Both the position numbers and the translations under genes were made by a program. From Megascapheus bottae (lineage: Eukaryota; Chordata; Mammalia; Rodentia; Geomyidae), in assembly GCA_024803745.1 (NCBI GenBank), contig JANJXV010000013.1:8122001-8186000 (forward strand): 64,000 bases of DNA, written 5' to 3'. Shown one piece after another: positions 32,710-43,013 of the stretch (positions are counted from its first letter, which is position 1; each line of letters starts with the position of its first letter). The notes beneath the pieces are model-generated. The model ran no database searches, was not told where the DNA came from, and saw only the letters and a list, made by a program, of their open reading frames with translations.

Positions 32710-33016
32710 TGTACCCGAATTTCTGAACTCCAAAAAGACCACCAGAGACCACAGCCAAAGCTAAAAAGCAGGGGTTCATTTATTTTCGAGTCCGGACGTG
32801 GGCCTCTGCGTACCAACAGCCAGCAATGCTGAAAGGCCCTGAACAAGAACTTTACACTGCTTTTAAAGGAGAATCACAATTAACCACTGGTCGAATTAGA
32901 ACTCAGGTGTCTAACCGCTGAGTACCAAGCTGTTACCACCTGGGGTTCAAGTACATGGGCCCTAAACAAAGGGGAAGGGGGTCATTCCCAGGACTTGGAA
33001 CAATCTTGGCACAACA
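32710..33016 (-). repeat. 5' LTR of the class I provirus
   Basis: 307 bp matching the 3' LTR. TATA-like TTTAAAAG is at 32860-32867 and AATAAA at 32779-32784. The inner end reads GGGTACA then TT and the PBS, three bases shorter than the 3' LTR end (GGTACAACA). This is best explained by loss of one ACA from an ACAACA pair. The right flank is TGAG (33017-33020). Confidence 0.93.
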
Positions 33017-33020
33017 TGAG

Positions 33021-34051
33021 CAGGTCTGCAGAGGCAGTGACTCTCCATAGGGAAGTTCAGTAGACTTAACAGTTCTACTCCGTAGCTGTTCACTAGCAAG
33101 AAAGTACAGTCTGGACAGCTGCTCCAGCTTCATATCATCACAGGAACAACCCTAGACCCCTCACCTCTACCAGCTACACATGATCCACACTGATGTCACT
33201 TCATCATAGCAGCCTAGTGCATAGGTACATGACTCATCTCCACACAAATCTGTTGAGCCAGCTGAATCTCGGTCCTTAGCAAATACCAGCCCAGAGCTCT
33301 CCAGAAGTGATGATAAGGAATGCCTGGTTGATTGTGTTTCTCTCTCAGCTTCCTTATAGTCTATCTTTGACCTCCTGAGACAAACTATACATTGCTTTGA
33401 GGGGCAACCTGCAATAGTAAGGTGGTTAAAATGAAGTGGATTCCCTTCCTAAGGTGTCTTGGAGTAGTTCGAACTCAGAGCAGACCTAACCCAAGGAGTT
33501 AGTTGCTCTTTCTGCATTTACTTCTTCTCTGTCGATGGCTCATGTCACTCTGTGAGAGCCTTTCTCCTTGTATTTTGTGAACTATCCTCAGTCACTGAGA
33601 TTACATATTTCACTTTTACTAACTTGTAAAGGATTCCTCTTCTCTAAAGGAGACTATGCTTCTTGCCTATTTTACCTAACTCATACTTGATACTTAAAGA
33701 AAAGGACATTTGGGCATTCTACCTGGCCTTCCTAGAAATAGGGTTTTCTTTGAAAGGATGAGTTAACACTTTCCCTAACTGATGTTGATAGCCACTATCT
33801 TTTATTTTGTTGTTTTCAAGTGATTCATCTCTATCATCTTATTCTCATCCCAATTTCATATAATAATGATCTAAAATGGCCCACAGAGTCTTAGACACTT
33901 ACACAAGGACAGTCGGTTATTCAGTCAACAAGCATGGCTTATAATATGCCTAATAATATACTAAGATGTATGCAATCTATCAGTGATAAGAGTTAAATAA
34001 TGGCAGAAGCTATCAATTGTCATGTTAATCAATGGTAAAGAATAGCTTCTC
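33021..34051. other. Non-coding, nothing recognised
   Basis: No family or exon recognised in this stretch. Confidence 0.5.
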
Positions 34052-34285
34052 AAGCTGGTTACCAATGGTTCTCACATCTATCATCTTAGCTATTCAGGAT
34101 ATCTGAGGATTGTGGTTCAAAGCTAGATTAGGAAGGAAATTTTGTGAGATTATTATCTCCAATTAACTACTAGAAGTCAGAAGTGGCACTGGGGCTTAGA
34201 ATGGTAGAGTCTTAGCCTTAAGCTTAAGAGCTCAGGGACAGCATCCAGGCCCAGAATTCAAGCCCTACAACCAATAAACAAAACA
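34052..34285 (+). mobile_element. Dimeric B1/ID-type SINE, sense
   Basis: The B1-like left part ('ATCTTAGCTATTCAGGATAT', 'CTGAGGATTGTGGTTCAAAG') is followed by 'TCTCCAATTAACTACTAGAA' and the ID-like right part ('AGAGCTCAGGGACAGC', 'GAATTCAAGCCC'). Confidence 0.8.
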
Positions 34286-34325
34286 AAAAAATAACAGTGG
34301 TGCAGACAGAAAACAAATTCAAGTC

Positions 34326-34512
34326 CAGGATGTGGCCTAAGGGTAGAGTGCTTGCCTAGCATACATGAAGATTTGGGTTTGATTCCTCAGTACCACATGT
34401 ATAGAAAAAGCAGGAAGTAGTACTGTGGCTCAAGTGGTAGAGCACTGGTCTTGAGAAAACTCAAGGACAATGCCCAGGCCCTGACTCAAGCACCAGGACT
34501 GGAAAAAAAAAG
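34326..34512 (+). mobile_element. ID-like tRNA-derived SINE, sense
   Basis: A box TGTGGCCTAAGGGTAGAG, B box GGGTTTGATTCC, family body 'GTGGCTCAAGTGGTAGAGC' and an A tail. It lies 40 bp beyond the dimeric SINE, in the same orientation. Confidence 0.85.
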
Positions 34513-35360
34513 TAAAGAAAAGAAAATAGAAAGAAGGCAAATTCAAATTGTAACATGGAAAGCATCTAGCCATCAATTTAATGATGATGTTATAAAAATC
34601 AGACATATAAAAGTTTTTGCTTTTGTAGCAAATATTCTATAAATGTCAACCAGTACAAGGATTGTAATGGCAATTGAGGTAAGTATACTTATTTCAATTA
34701 TTTATGTATCATAATTACTCTAAAATGATTGTTTTCTATCAGGAGATTACAGTTATCAGATAAGTTATTACAGTGTCTACTATGTTTTTTCTGTATTTCT
34801 GCTTTAGTTTGAACTCTTTAGTTGCAAACAGTAGACAGTAAGACACTGGCTCACAGAAGGACCAGGAGAGCTCATTATTAAGAATGTTCTCCTGTGGAAG
34901 CAGCTCAAGGGCAGGCAGTCAGCCAAGCCTTACAAAGACAAGAGAACCGAGAGAGGAGAAAGCCACAAGAAATCCAGAGACTTTCCCTTTCAATTCTGCC
35001 CTGGCTTCTCTCTGCACATCTGTGCCATTGTTTCCATTGTCTGCATATCAATTTTCTCTGTTACATGGTGCAAATCCTGGAAAGCAACCACTCTTTGCCT
35101 CTTTAATTTCACTTTCAGTTTTTGTATTGTGTGTGAGAGTCCTATTGTTGTCGGGCATGTGTTTGGTTTGTTCTTTGTTTTTACTTTTTTTGTTTTTGTT
35201 CTTAGTTTTTGATACCCACCCTTCATGCTGAGTCAAGAATGAATTGATGCATTATAGGCTGAAATCCCGTCTTGATGAAGGACCCATGATTGCCCAACAA
35301 TATGCCTCACCCAGCTGTGTTCTCAGTAGATGTGTGGCTAATGAAAAAGTACTCTGATGG
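34513..35360. other. Non-coding, nothing recognised
   Basis: A 115-codon serine/leucine-rich plus-strand frame (34884-35231) has a lysine-rich antisense mirror. Neither looks like a gene, and the 3' part is a T/G-rich low-complexity run. Confidence 0.5.
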
Positions 35361-35410
35361 AAATCTATCTATCGATCTATCTATCTATATATCTATCTAT
35401 CTATCTATCT
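35361..35410. repeat. (ATCT)n microsatellite
   Basis: About 12 ATCT units with two interruptions. Confidence 0.95.
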
Positions 35411-35464
35411 TCTCCAATTGACATCAAAATGTGATGCAAGGAAAATTTAGGCTTTCTAAAGTTT

Positions 35465-35665
35465 CTGACATTCGCCTAATCCCAGTACTTGAGACGAGTG
35501 AGAGTAAGAGACTAGTCTGGACAACATAGCTAGGCCTTGGACAATGTGGTAAAATCCTATCTCAAATAAGTATTTGCCTGGAGCTGGAGCTATAGAATAA
35601 ATAAAGCAGGATGTGCATGAATGAAGTTTTGAGTTTGTTCTGCAGTACCATAAATTAAAAAAAAG
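35465..35665 (+). mobile_element. B1 monomer joined to an ID-like part, sense
   Basis: 'CCTAATCCCAGTACTTGAGA' and 'AGACTAGTCTGGACAACATA' are plain B1 text. They are followed by an ID-like part ('GCTGGAGCTATAGAATAA', 'GTTTGTTCTGCAGTACCATA') and an A-rich tail. This copy resembles a generic B1-ID (B4-like) dimer and is more divergent than the common dimer here. Confidence 0.65.
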
Positions 35666-36029
35666 TTTTCTTCAAAGAAATGGGGTCATTATCTGCTTTT
35701 ATCTCTGATTTTTTTTTAAACCTGTACATAAAGTGAACAATGAAGTGCCTTCCTCTCAGAGGATATAAGCTGAGGCAATGGGTGTTGTCTCTGAGCTCTT
35801 TTATTTATGAGAACCTATTTCACAAAGGGGGAGGAGATGCTATCATATGAACACAGTTGTATGGTGCGTGTGGAACTTGTCCCCATAAGGCACATCAGGT
35901 CCCATTTTAAAGATACAAAATTTATTCATTTAACAAGTACTTTTTCAATGTTCATTATATACTAAGTATAAATCTAAAGTGAGAGGAAATGCCCTTCTTT
36001 GTCTTACAAATTAACATCCACCAGATGTG
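35666..36029. other. Non-coding; possible L2-like remnant
   Basis: 'TTATTCATTTAACAAGTAC' and 'CATTATATACTAAG' near 35925-35985 have an L2/MIR3-like sound. Nothing else recognised. Confidence 0.4.
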
Positions 36030-36355
36030 ATGGAAGGAACAAGCTTGAATCCCCAGCTATTTGTGAGGAAGATATAGGAACATCGTGTTTGAGGGCCATG
36101 CCAAGCAAAAGTCAGTGAGTCCTGGTTTCTAAAATGAGGCTCTGCCTGAAGGTATCTACGCTTAGTTTCAGCTACTTTGTGAGAAGAAGTAGGAAGATCA
36201 TGCTCTAAGCTTGGCCTTGAAAAATCCTAGAATCATAAAAAGAAAACAACTAAAAGCTAAAAGCAAATGGAGTTGGGGGTTATGGCTCAAGTGTTAGAGC
36301 ACCTTCCTAGCAACCATAGAGCCTTGAACATTCAATCCGCATTATGGCCAGGAAA
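36030..36355 (+). mobile_element. B1-like plus ID-like SINE remnant, sense
   Basis: Two worn B1-like blocks (36030-36120 and 36150-36230) are followed by an ID-like block ('GGGGGTTATGGCTCAAGTG', 'TTAGAGCACCTTCCTAGC', 36270-36355). One dimer or two nested pieces are both possible. Confidence 0.5.
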
Positions 36356-37987
36356 AAGAGAAAGCTTGCTACCAGACAGTACACTCATCTGTTAAATATT
36401 TTTATTATGTATTTAATTTCCATTTTAATAAGTATGACAAAAAAGTAGTGGGCTGGTGAGAACCCAGCTATAAAATCACAACTCTTCTAAAGGAGTTGTG
36501 TAGGCCTGATAGAATACTGGTACAAGGAAAAAGAATTTGAGTGGAGCTCTGAGACAGGATGAGTCACTAATTAATGAGTAGAAGTTGAATCAGGAAGCTT
36601 TTCAGGAAGCGGCAGCGGCCCAAGAGGATGAACCGTTTGGACAGTTCCCAAGAAGAGTACAGGATAGGGAAAGTTGAACGTCAGCAGGTGAAGGGGACCG
36701 TGGCTATACCCTACAGACATAGGAGCAATTAAAAAAAATGTTCTCCGGGAAGTACAATCATATGTTATCTCCCAATGAGAGGAATAACAAGTAGAATCCT
36801 TTTTGTTACAAAGAAGCTTCTAAAGCATGAGAAGAAATAGTAGGAAGACCAGAGAGATTGAGAGAAATAATTCAGAGCAGATTTTTGTGGCCCCTAAAGG
36901 AGAGAAAGGGAGGTAGAATAATGCAGGTAAGCAGTAATAAGCTCTCTTCCCTTCTCACATTTGTATCTGAGGAAACAGCTCATTATAATAGGGCAAGGAT
37001 AAGTCAGACAGACACAGGGCAAGGATGGAACTGGAGCTTCAATCCAGGTTGCTTTCTGCTTTACTCAGGAAGAGTTTGAGATAGTTTCCCTGCTATTAGT
37101 TATTATCGTAGGAAGATATGGAGTTAGAGAGAACTAGGTAATCGTAAACTGAGATGGAAACAGAACTGATCTCCTGGGACAGAAAAATGTTAAATTCAAA
37201 TTCAAAGACAAAATGTTTTGTACTGCTTCGATATTCTCTTCTTTGCTGTTTTATTTACTTTACCATGAAACATTATGTATACACACAGACTCTTTATGAA
37301 AGACACACATCTTTTTTTTCTTCTCAAAGAGAACTTTCTTTTCAGCTATTTAAAAGAAAGGTGTAGATGAAAGACCAAGAAAAAAATTATTTGCCATACT
37401 GCAGAATACTCAGGAGCAGGTGGATGCAGAAGCACGTATTGTATCTTTTATTTTACAGCACTAGTCAAGAGTTTTATCTCTGCAGGAGTCTGCTCAGAAA
37501 AATCTCCTGATCTCTAATGAAAGCCACCCCACTCCTGAGCCTTATATCAGAGGGAAGCTTGCAAAGGTAAAATTGCAACCTCTAGAAAGCAAAAATGGAA
37601 CTCTCAAATTCTCTCAATGCTGTCAATACATACTCTTTCCTTACACAGTGGGGATTTGGTCTGCATGTATGATCTGGAGCAAATTAGTTATGCTGTTGAT
37701 GTCTTAGTTTTTTCATCTATTAAATGAGAGCTAAAATCAGCTTTCTTAGGAAGGTATTAAAAAAACATACTGACAGCATCATTGGCTATCGAGATGGAAG
37801 GCGTGTTGACTTTAAACTTCAGTTGTTTCATAGCTTGAAAATGGATGGAAATATTATAATTTATAGACGAGTCCCCAATCCAACCTAAATTCACAAGCTA
37901 CGCATAAAAAGTGACTATTGAGGTATGAGTTGTGATCACAAATTCATGCTCACTCCATTCTTCACAATATGATATATACATCTCCGC
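36356..37987. other. Non-coding with two possible MIR fragments
   Basis: 36960-37080 (minus; 'ATCTGAGGAAACAG', 'GCTTCAATCCAGGTTGC') and 37660-37790 (plus; 'GATCTGGAGCAAATTAGTTA', 'TTTTTTCATCTATTAAATGA') have the MIR word order. The rest is unrecognised. Confidence 0.45.
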
Positions 37988-38222
37988 TCTTTTGCCAGTG
38001 CTAGTACTAGGGCTTGAACTTAGGACTCCCCTGAACTAAGCTTTTGTGCTCAAGGCTAGTGCTCTACCAATGAGCCACAGCTCCATTTTCATTTCTTTGG
38101 TAGTAACTGAAGATAAGAAAGAGTCTCATGGACTTCCAAGCCTGGGCAGGCTTTCAGCTGCAATCTTCAGATCTCAGCCTTCTGTGTAGCTAGGAGTACA
38201 ATCATGAGCGACTGCTACTCAC
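37988..38222 (-). mobile_element. Dimeric B1/ID-type SINE, antisense
   Basis: 'GCTCAAGGCTAGTGCTCTAC', 'CAATGAGCCACAGCTCC', 'CAATCTTCAGATCTCAGCC' and 'GTAGCTAGGAGTACAATCAT' show both monomers in reverse. A B-box-like 'GGGCTTGAACTTAGG' is at its start. Confidence 0.85.
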
Positions 38223-38346
38223 TTTTAACCTCCACTCTCAATAACAGCAGAGCTTTTGGGGGGCAATAAGAAATGATGCCTATAAATCCAAAGGTCATTC
38301 CTCTTCTGGAGTTATTTACAGCATTTGACCTAGGCTGTTATATATT

Positions 38347-38419
38347 CTCCCCCCTCTTCTCTCTCTCTGTCCCTCTCTCTCTGTCCCTCTCTCTCTGTCC
38401 CTCTCTCTCTCTCTGTCTC

Positions 38420-38450
<31 letters not shown>

Positions 38451-38494
38451 GTCTCTCTGTCTCTCTCTGTCTCTCTGTCTCTCTCTCTCTCTCT
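38347..38494. repeat. Pyrimidine-rich (CT)n/(TCTCTG)n repeat
   Basis: About 150 bp of CT and TCTCTG units, all pyrimidine except for scattered G. The Ser/Leu frame and the Arg/Glu/Asp mirror frame over it are repeat artefacts. Confidence 0.95.
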
Positions 38495-39222
38495 TCCTTG
38501 GAATATTTGCTTTCCTTCTTTTCCAGAACTTTTTTTTCTCTGTTCTCTCTTCACTTTCTTTGCTGTCTACTGAGTCCAAATCATACCCTGCACTTACTTT
38601 AGGGCTCACATAGTTATGTTACTGGTTATAACCACTGGGTAGCTATTGGATGTCATCTTGTTTATGCAGTTTTTAAATGGTATCTACACTATCTACAGCA
38701 ATACACAATTTTCTGACTGTAGATCAAGAGTCTCATTGGTACACCAGACTTGTGAATTTGATATCAGTAATTTTACAATTGGCTCTCTTAACAGGAATCT
38801 CATAGTATTTGAATTTCTTGCCCCCAGAATGTCAAAGGCTCCCTTATTCTACAGTGTACCTCCTCTTAGTAAACTTCAATTCTATCCTCAGAATTTATTC
38901 TTCCCCTTCCCCCAAACTAAACCTCTTCCTTTACCTTGTCTCCTATTCCTATCTCTTTCTCTATCTTTTCTTTATCTCTCTTTCTGACTCTCTCCACACT
39001 TTTCTCAGCAATGAATTCTAGTATTTCTTTCTATAAAATTGGTCCTCTGCCTATCAACTTTTCCTATTTTTTTCCCACTGGATAAAGACAATATAACTTT
39101 TGTCTTTATTCATGGATGATTTCCTAACTTTCTTTCTTCAATCTATTTTGAACACAATTATCTACAATACACACATATATTATTTCAATTTTATTTCTCA
39201 ATATTATATAAGAAGGGGTTTT
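38495..39222. other. Non-coding, pyrimidine-biased
   Basis: A second C/T-biased patch lies at about 38895-39000. No gene recognised. Confidence 0.5.
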
Positions 39223-39465
39223 CAGCTGGGCACTGGTAGCTCGAATCTGTAATCCTCACCATTCAGGAGGCTGAGATCTGAGGATCATGCTTTGAAGCCA
39301 TCCCTAACAAGAAAGTCTATGAGACTCTTATTTCTAATTAGCTAAGCAAGAAGTGAAGCTGTGACTCAAGTGGTAGAGCAATACCCTTTATTACAAAAGC
39401 TCAGGGATAGCACCCAGGCCCTAATTTCAAGCCAAAATACCAGCACAGAAAGGGAAAAAAAGAGT
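39223..39465 (+). mobile_element. Dimeric B1/ID-type SINE, sense
   Basis: 'CTGGGCACTGGTAGCTCG', 'GGAGGCTGAGATCTGAGGAT', then 'GACTCAAGTGGTAGAGCAAT' and 'CAGGCCCTAATTTCAAGCC'. This is the clearest example here of a B1/Alu-like left arm fused to the ID-like right arm. Confidence 0.88.
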
Positions 39466-40484
39466 AATTTAATCATGACATTTTCAGATATGCATATAAT
39501 ATACTCTGCACTGTTATCTTCAATGCTTGTCTATTTCATTGGGAGTATCAGTGTTTATTTTTATTAGTATTTATTCAAATCGGTAGTTGTTTATTGTTAT
39601 TGTTACATGTAAGGAAATGTACACAGGTTTATCAATTCAAATGCCAGTTTATAAGAACAAAGCATCCTGATCAATGTCACCCCTGATCATCACCATTCTT
39701 CTAAAGCACTTTGGGCTCACCCCTGGCTCGTTTACTTTCTCCATGGCCTCAGAGCCTATTCTGAGGAGCGATTGTTCCTTGCTAGCTGGAAATTCCTTCT
39801 CCATTCAGCATACATAAGCCAATATTACTTGTTCACCACCATTGATTATTGTCCTGTGAGATCTCCCATGTTAATTTAATAAAAACAAAACAATTTAAAA
39901 AATAAAATAGTAAAGGTGAATTGAAATGCCTTGTGAGTCTATGCGTTCACATTTCTAACACTCTCTCCTTCTTCCTCATCCTCCCTGGTTCATCCTGCTT
40001 CAGCCATGCTGGTCTCAGTGAGCTTATATTGCCCCAAATACTCTGAGTTCTTTTTCTTGAGATTTCCCCAAGTTTTCAATGGCTTGCCTCAGTCTTGGCT
40101 TCATAGCTCAAATGAAATCCCTTAATGTGGCCCGTCTAAGCACCTTAGTAATTTGTTCCTACGCTGGATACCCATTGTCTCATTCGTTTTTTTCCACAGT
40201 ATTTTCTTAACCATTTATGTATGACATAGTTATTTGTATGTTTCTTTGATTACTGCTTATAAGTAAGTACTTATTAAGTCAATTACTGAATTAACAAGGT
40301 CACCCTGTTTCTTACAGACATTGTGGATTTTATTCAATAAGTTCAACTAATATACTTAAACTTCTATGAACTCCTGTGAACAACTATGCCAAGCCTGCTT
40401 ATTAGAGCTAGGGAGGTACTATTAAGGAAGTGTACCATTTCCCTCTCAGAGCTTACAACCCAAAGATGAATGAATGAATGTTAG
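39466..40484. other. Non-coding, nothing recognised
   Basis: This is the flank beyond the class II ERV remnant. No family could be named. Confidence 0.5.
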
Positions 40485-40965
40485 CCTAGTTTCTCTTATC
40501 CTTGTCTCCAGTAAGAGGATCTCTTCAACGGACTTCAACCTTTAAATAAGGTGTCTGATTAGACCAATGTCTCTGAAAGGCAGTCAGAGGCTGATCCTTG
40601 GAGAAATTTAAAATATTTAGTGTAAGCATGACTGTCCTCAATTGATCATGGGGGTTGCCTCCCCCTTTTTTGTTTTATTAAAACAAGGCCCATTATCCAT
40701 TTTAACCTGTAGTGGTAAACTCAAGATAACAAAACATTGTAAAGAATGGCTTTCAGCGTGTCAGGCTCTTTCACCGGAATGCACAGTAGCCCAACAAGCA
40801 TGTGAATGAGTATCTGTAGACATAATTTCCCAAAGGGTGCTTAGTGCCTTACATCAGTCTGCCAGAGAACGTTAGGTTTAAGGCCCCAGGGATTGACCCC
40901 AGGGGATTGTAGAAGTGGGACTTGTAAAAATGGCATGCATGATTTACATGTTCTCACGATCTTTT
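40485..40965 (-). pseudogene. Betaretrovirus-like integrase, broken
   Basis: Integrase would insert viral DNA into the host genome. On the minus strand I read 'GVNPWGLKPNVLWQTDVRH', with the first catalytic Asp at 40855-40853, then after a frameshift 'MDNGPCF', with the second Asp at 40697-40695. The catalytic Glu region is missing. Only about 40 nt later comes the C-terminal domain, with 'LTLNILNF', 'FQRHW' (about 40572-40564) and 'RDPLTGD' (40521-40504). Stops and the frameshift make it dead. The 'WQTDV' context and C-terminal 'DPLTG' are betaretroviral/class II in character. Confidence 0.75.
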
Positions 40966-42375
40966 TTTAAGCCTTTTATAGGGACCAGGGAGAAGCTTTG
41001 ATACATTCCTCTCCGATTTAAGTGAGTCAGTTCACATGGCAGGGATCTGACTTGAATTATTAGGGGACAAGTTTAAGAAATACTAATCATATCACCCACT
41101 TTACCATCAGATTTCCAGTGTCAGTCTGCAAGGAATGACAAAGGCAGTCCACTCAGTCCATCTGAACAGACTTTGTGCCAGCTTATCTTATAACCTAAAC
41201 AGTTTTAAGAGACAGGCAGGCAAAGCTTTTGACACTGATAAACAAATTTACATTTAACTTTTGATACTTAACTTCAAACTTTAACTCAAGGAAACAAATT
41301 CCAAATTCCCTAATTCCTCTGGACTAAACAGGATACAATGTTTACAAGGTAAACAGCTTTATGCATTACAATACCAGATTTTCTTTTTAAGTGCAGATTT
41401 TAGAATCTTTAGAAAACTCCTATTAACCAGTTTCTTGTGTTTCAGTTATGAATTTATCCATTGTTTTGGATGCTGACAATTTAACCTTGAACATATTTAC
41501 TCACTCCCATTCACACACACATTCATAAAGTTCTTAAAGCGCACAAAATTAATATCGGCCATACATTTTAAAAAGGATTCACGTACACACACTCACACAA
41601 ATCACAAGGATCCATGTTTAGGATGGGTATCAATTTTACCATAATACTTTTTGCAGATGAAAGTTGGATGGGAGTCTTAAACCTAGGAGAACTAAGACTG
41701 AAGTCTGCGTCCTGCCATCAGCTGTCTCCAGACTTTCACTTCAGCAGGTTATTAGGAAAAGGGAAACTAGACTAAGCCTTCAGCTGCTTTGTCTGGCTTT
41801 GGCTCACCTCAACTGCAGCCGAGTGGGAGGGGCCATACCAGGCCTAAGACCTACCCCAGCTGGGGACGAAACTATGTTTTCCAGAAATAATTAAATAGAT
41901 ACCCAAGGGGAAAAAAAAAAAAAACAAGAACAAGACAGAAAAGCAGAGATTTTAAGAAACTCCTGATGGCATGCCTGGCCTTAAACTACCAGAGTGACAG
42001 AAAGACCATGGGGCCCTGAACTCAAGGGAACTCAAGGGGCGCCTCCCCTATGGGAATTTCCATTCCCTGGTAGCTGGCCGGCAGAGGCCATCCTAACCTA
42101 CTCTCAAACAGAGCCAGACATTGACTTACAACAGAAAATGGGACTCAATCAAATACACTTAACACAACAACACGAACTCAGATGAACATTCTCACTAAAC
42201 AACTTATTTAGACATGTCTTGCGATGAGACTCTCAGGCATGCCCTGTTACTGATAAGAAATCCAGAAGGGGTCAAGGCGTCCCTTGACCACCCAGGCCTT
42301 AGAGAGTTTGCTGCGTCCAGCTTTTTGGCCCACAGTGCACTTTTTAGACAGACATACAGGGTGATCAGCCGACTT
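40966..42375 (-). other. Internal region of the class II ERV remnant, no coding recognised
   Basis: It lies between the matrix stub and the integrase stub. No capsid, protease or RT motif was found in any minus-strand frame. An A run sits at about 41910-41925. It could be leftover viral sequence too decayed to read, or unrelated sequence captured by the element. Confidence 0.5.
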
Positions 42376-42594
42376 CTACTTACCTCTGGAGGCCTTTGCT
42401 TTAAACCTGGGTGTCTTTACTCTTTGCCATTTAACCTCATTTATAGTCCCTTCTTGGGGGAACCAAGGACATAAATTCTCCACATGATCAAAAAATGCCT
42501 TTAAGTCTTTCTTTTTAACCCGAGTTCCTCGTGTCTTGAGGGCCTCTTTTAAATCTGAGATGAACAATTCCCATTACGATGATGCCTGTCCCAT
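42376..42594 (-). pseudogene. Betaretrovirus-like matrix (gag N-terminus), early stop
   Basis: The ATG at 42594 gives Met-Gly-Gln-Ala-Ser-Ser, a myristoylated matrix start, followed at the seventh codon by TAA (42576-42574). The frame then runs on as 'ISDLKEALKTRGTRVKK' and 'FFDHVENLCPWFPQEGTI', a typical class II matrix N-terminus, and stops at TAG 42378-42376, where the sequence reads AGAGGTAAGTAG. That is splice-donor-like, so the stop may lie at an old exon border or junction. Only about 72 codons remain. Confidence 0.8.
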
Positions 42595-42741
42595 GGCCAG
42601 TCACTTACCTTGCACCGTCTTCACTCCTCAGCGTTGACCGAAGCTGATGTCTCAGGTGGGCAGCTCTGAGCCGGTCACGCAATCACTTGGATCCAAGTTT
42701 CCTCCTGGAAGACAGCGTTCCTCAGCCTCGCAGGCTCCCGG

Positions 42742-42759
42742 GCCCCACATTGGGTACCA
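42742..42759 (-). other. Primer binding site, tRNA-Lys(1,2) type
   Basis: The minus strand reads TGGTACCCAATGTGGGGC. Compared with tRNA-Lys(1,2) from memory, 15 of 18 positions match. The three differences are transitions at CpG positions. Two bases (AC) separate it from the LTR end. Confidence 0.75.
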
Positions 42760-42761
42760 GT

Positions 42762-42977
42762 TGTCCTGTCCAATGGGATGTCAACTAGGACCAAGAACCT
42801 AGAGGGAGGAATGAGAGAGACAGGAGACACTAAGAAGGCAGGAAGACAAGAGTTCTGATCAAGTTGTGAATTTTATTTTTCACACAGGGGTTTATATACC
42901 TCTTCAGAAGAGGCAAGAGGGGGTTGGGGTAAAGAAACTATTTGGGGTAGGAGGTCAGGTGGTAGGATGTTTACATA

Positions 42978-43013
<36 letters not shown>

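Larger units (their letters stand above)
28798..33016 (-). mobile_element. Class I (gammaretrovirus-like) endogenous provirus, antisense, internally deleted
   Basis: This 4.2-kb provirus is bounded by TGAG on both sides (28794-28797 and 33017-33020), the 4-bp duplication typical of gammaretroviral integration. Its ends are TGTTGT...ACAACA. In element order it has: 5' LTR (33016-32710), PBS for tRNA-Gly (32707-32690), leader with a nested solo LTR, gag (31895-30366), protease in frame after an amber codon (30365-30063), a deletion through RT/RNase H and the integrase N-terminus, integrase core and C-terminus (about 30036-29329), no env, PPT (29122-29109) and 3' LTR (29108-28798). The LTRs differ at about 20 of 307 positions by hand count. 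The large pol and env deletions and two nonsense codons make it defective. VL30-type elements also use a tRNA-Gly primer, but I cannot name the family. Confidence 0.95.

Noticed and set aside
34884..35231. 115-codon plus-strand frame with a hydrophobic C-terminus
   Set aside because: The 3' part is a T/G low-complexity run that codes for Leu/Val/Phe by default. The antisense strand is open too, which suggests compositional bias.
38273..38609. Frames coding for Ser/Leu or Arg/Glu/Asp repeats
   Set aside because: They are translations of the CT/TCTCTG repeat at 38347-38494.
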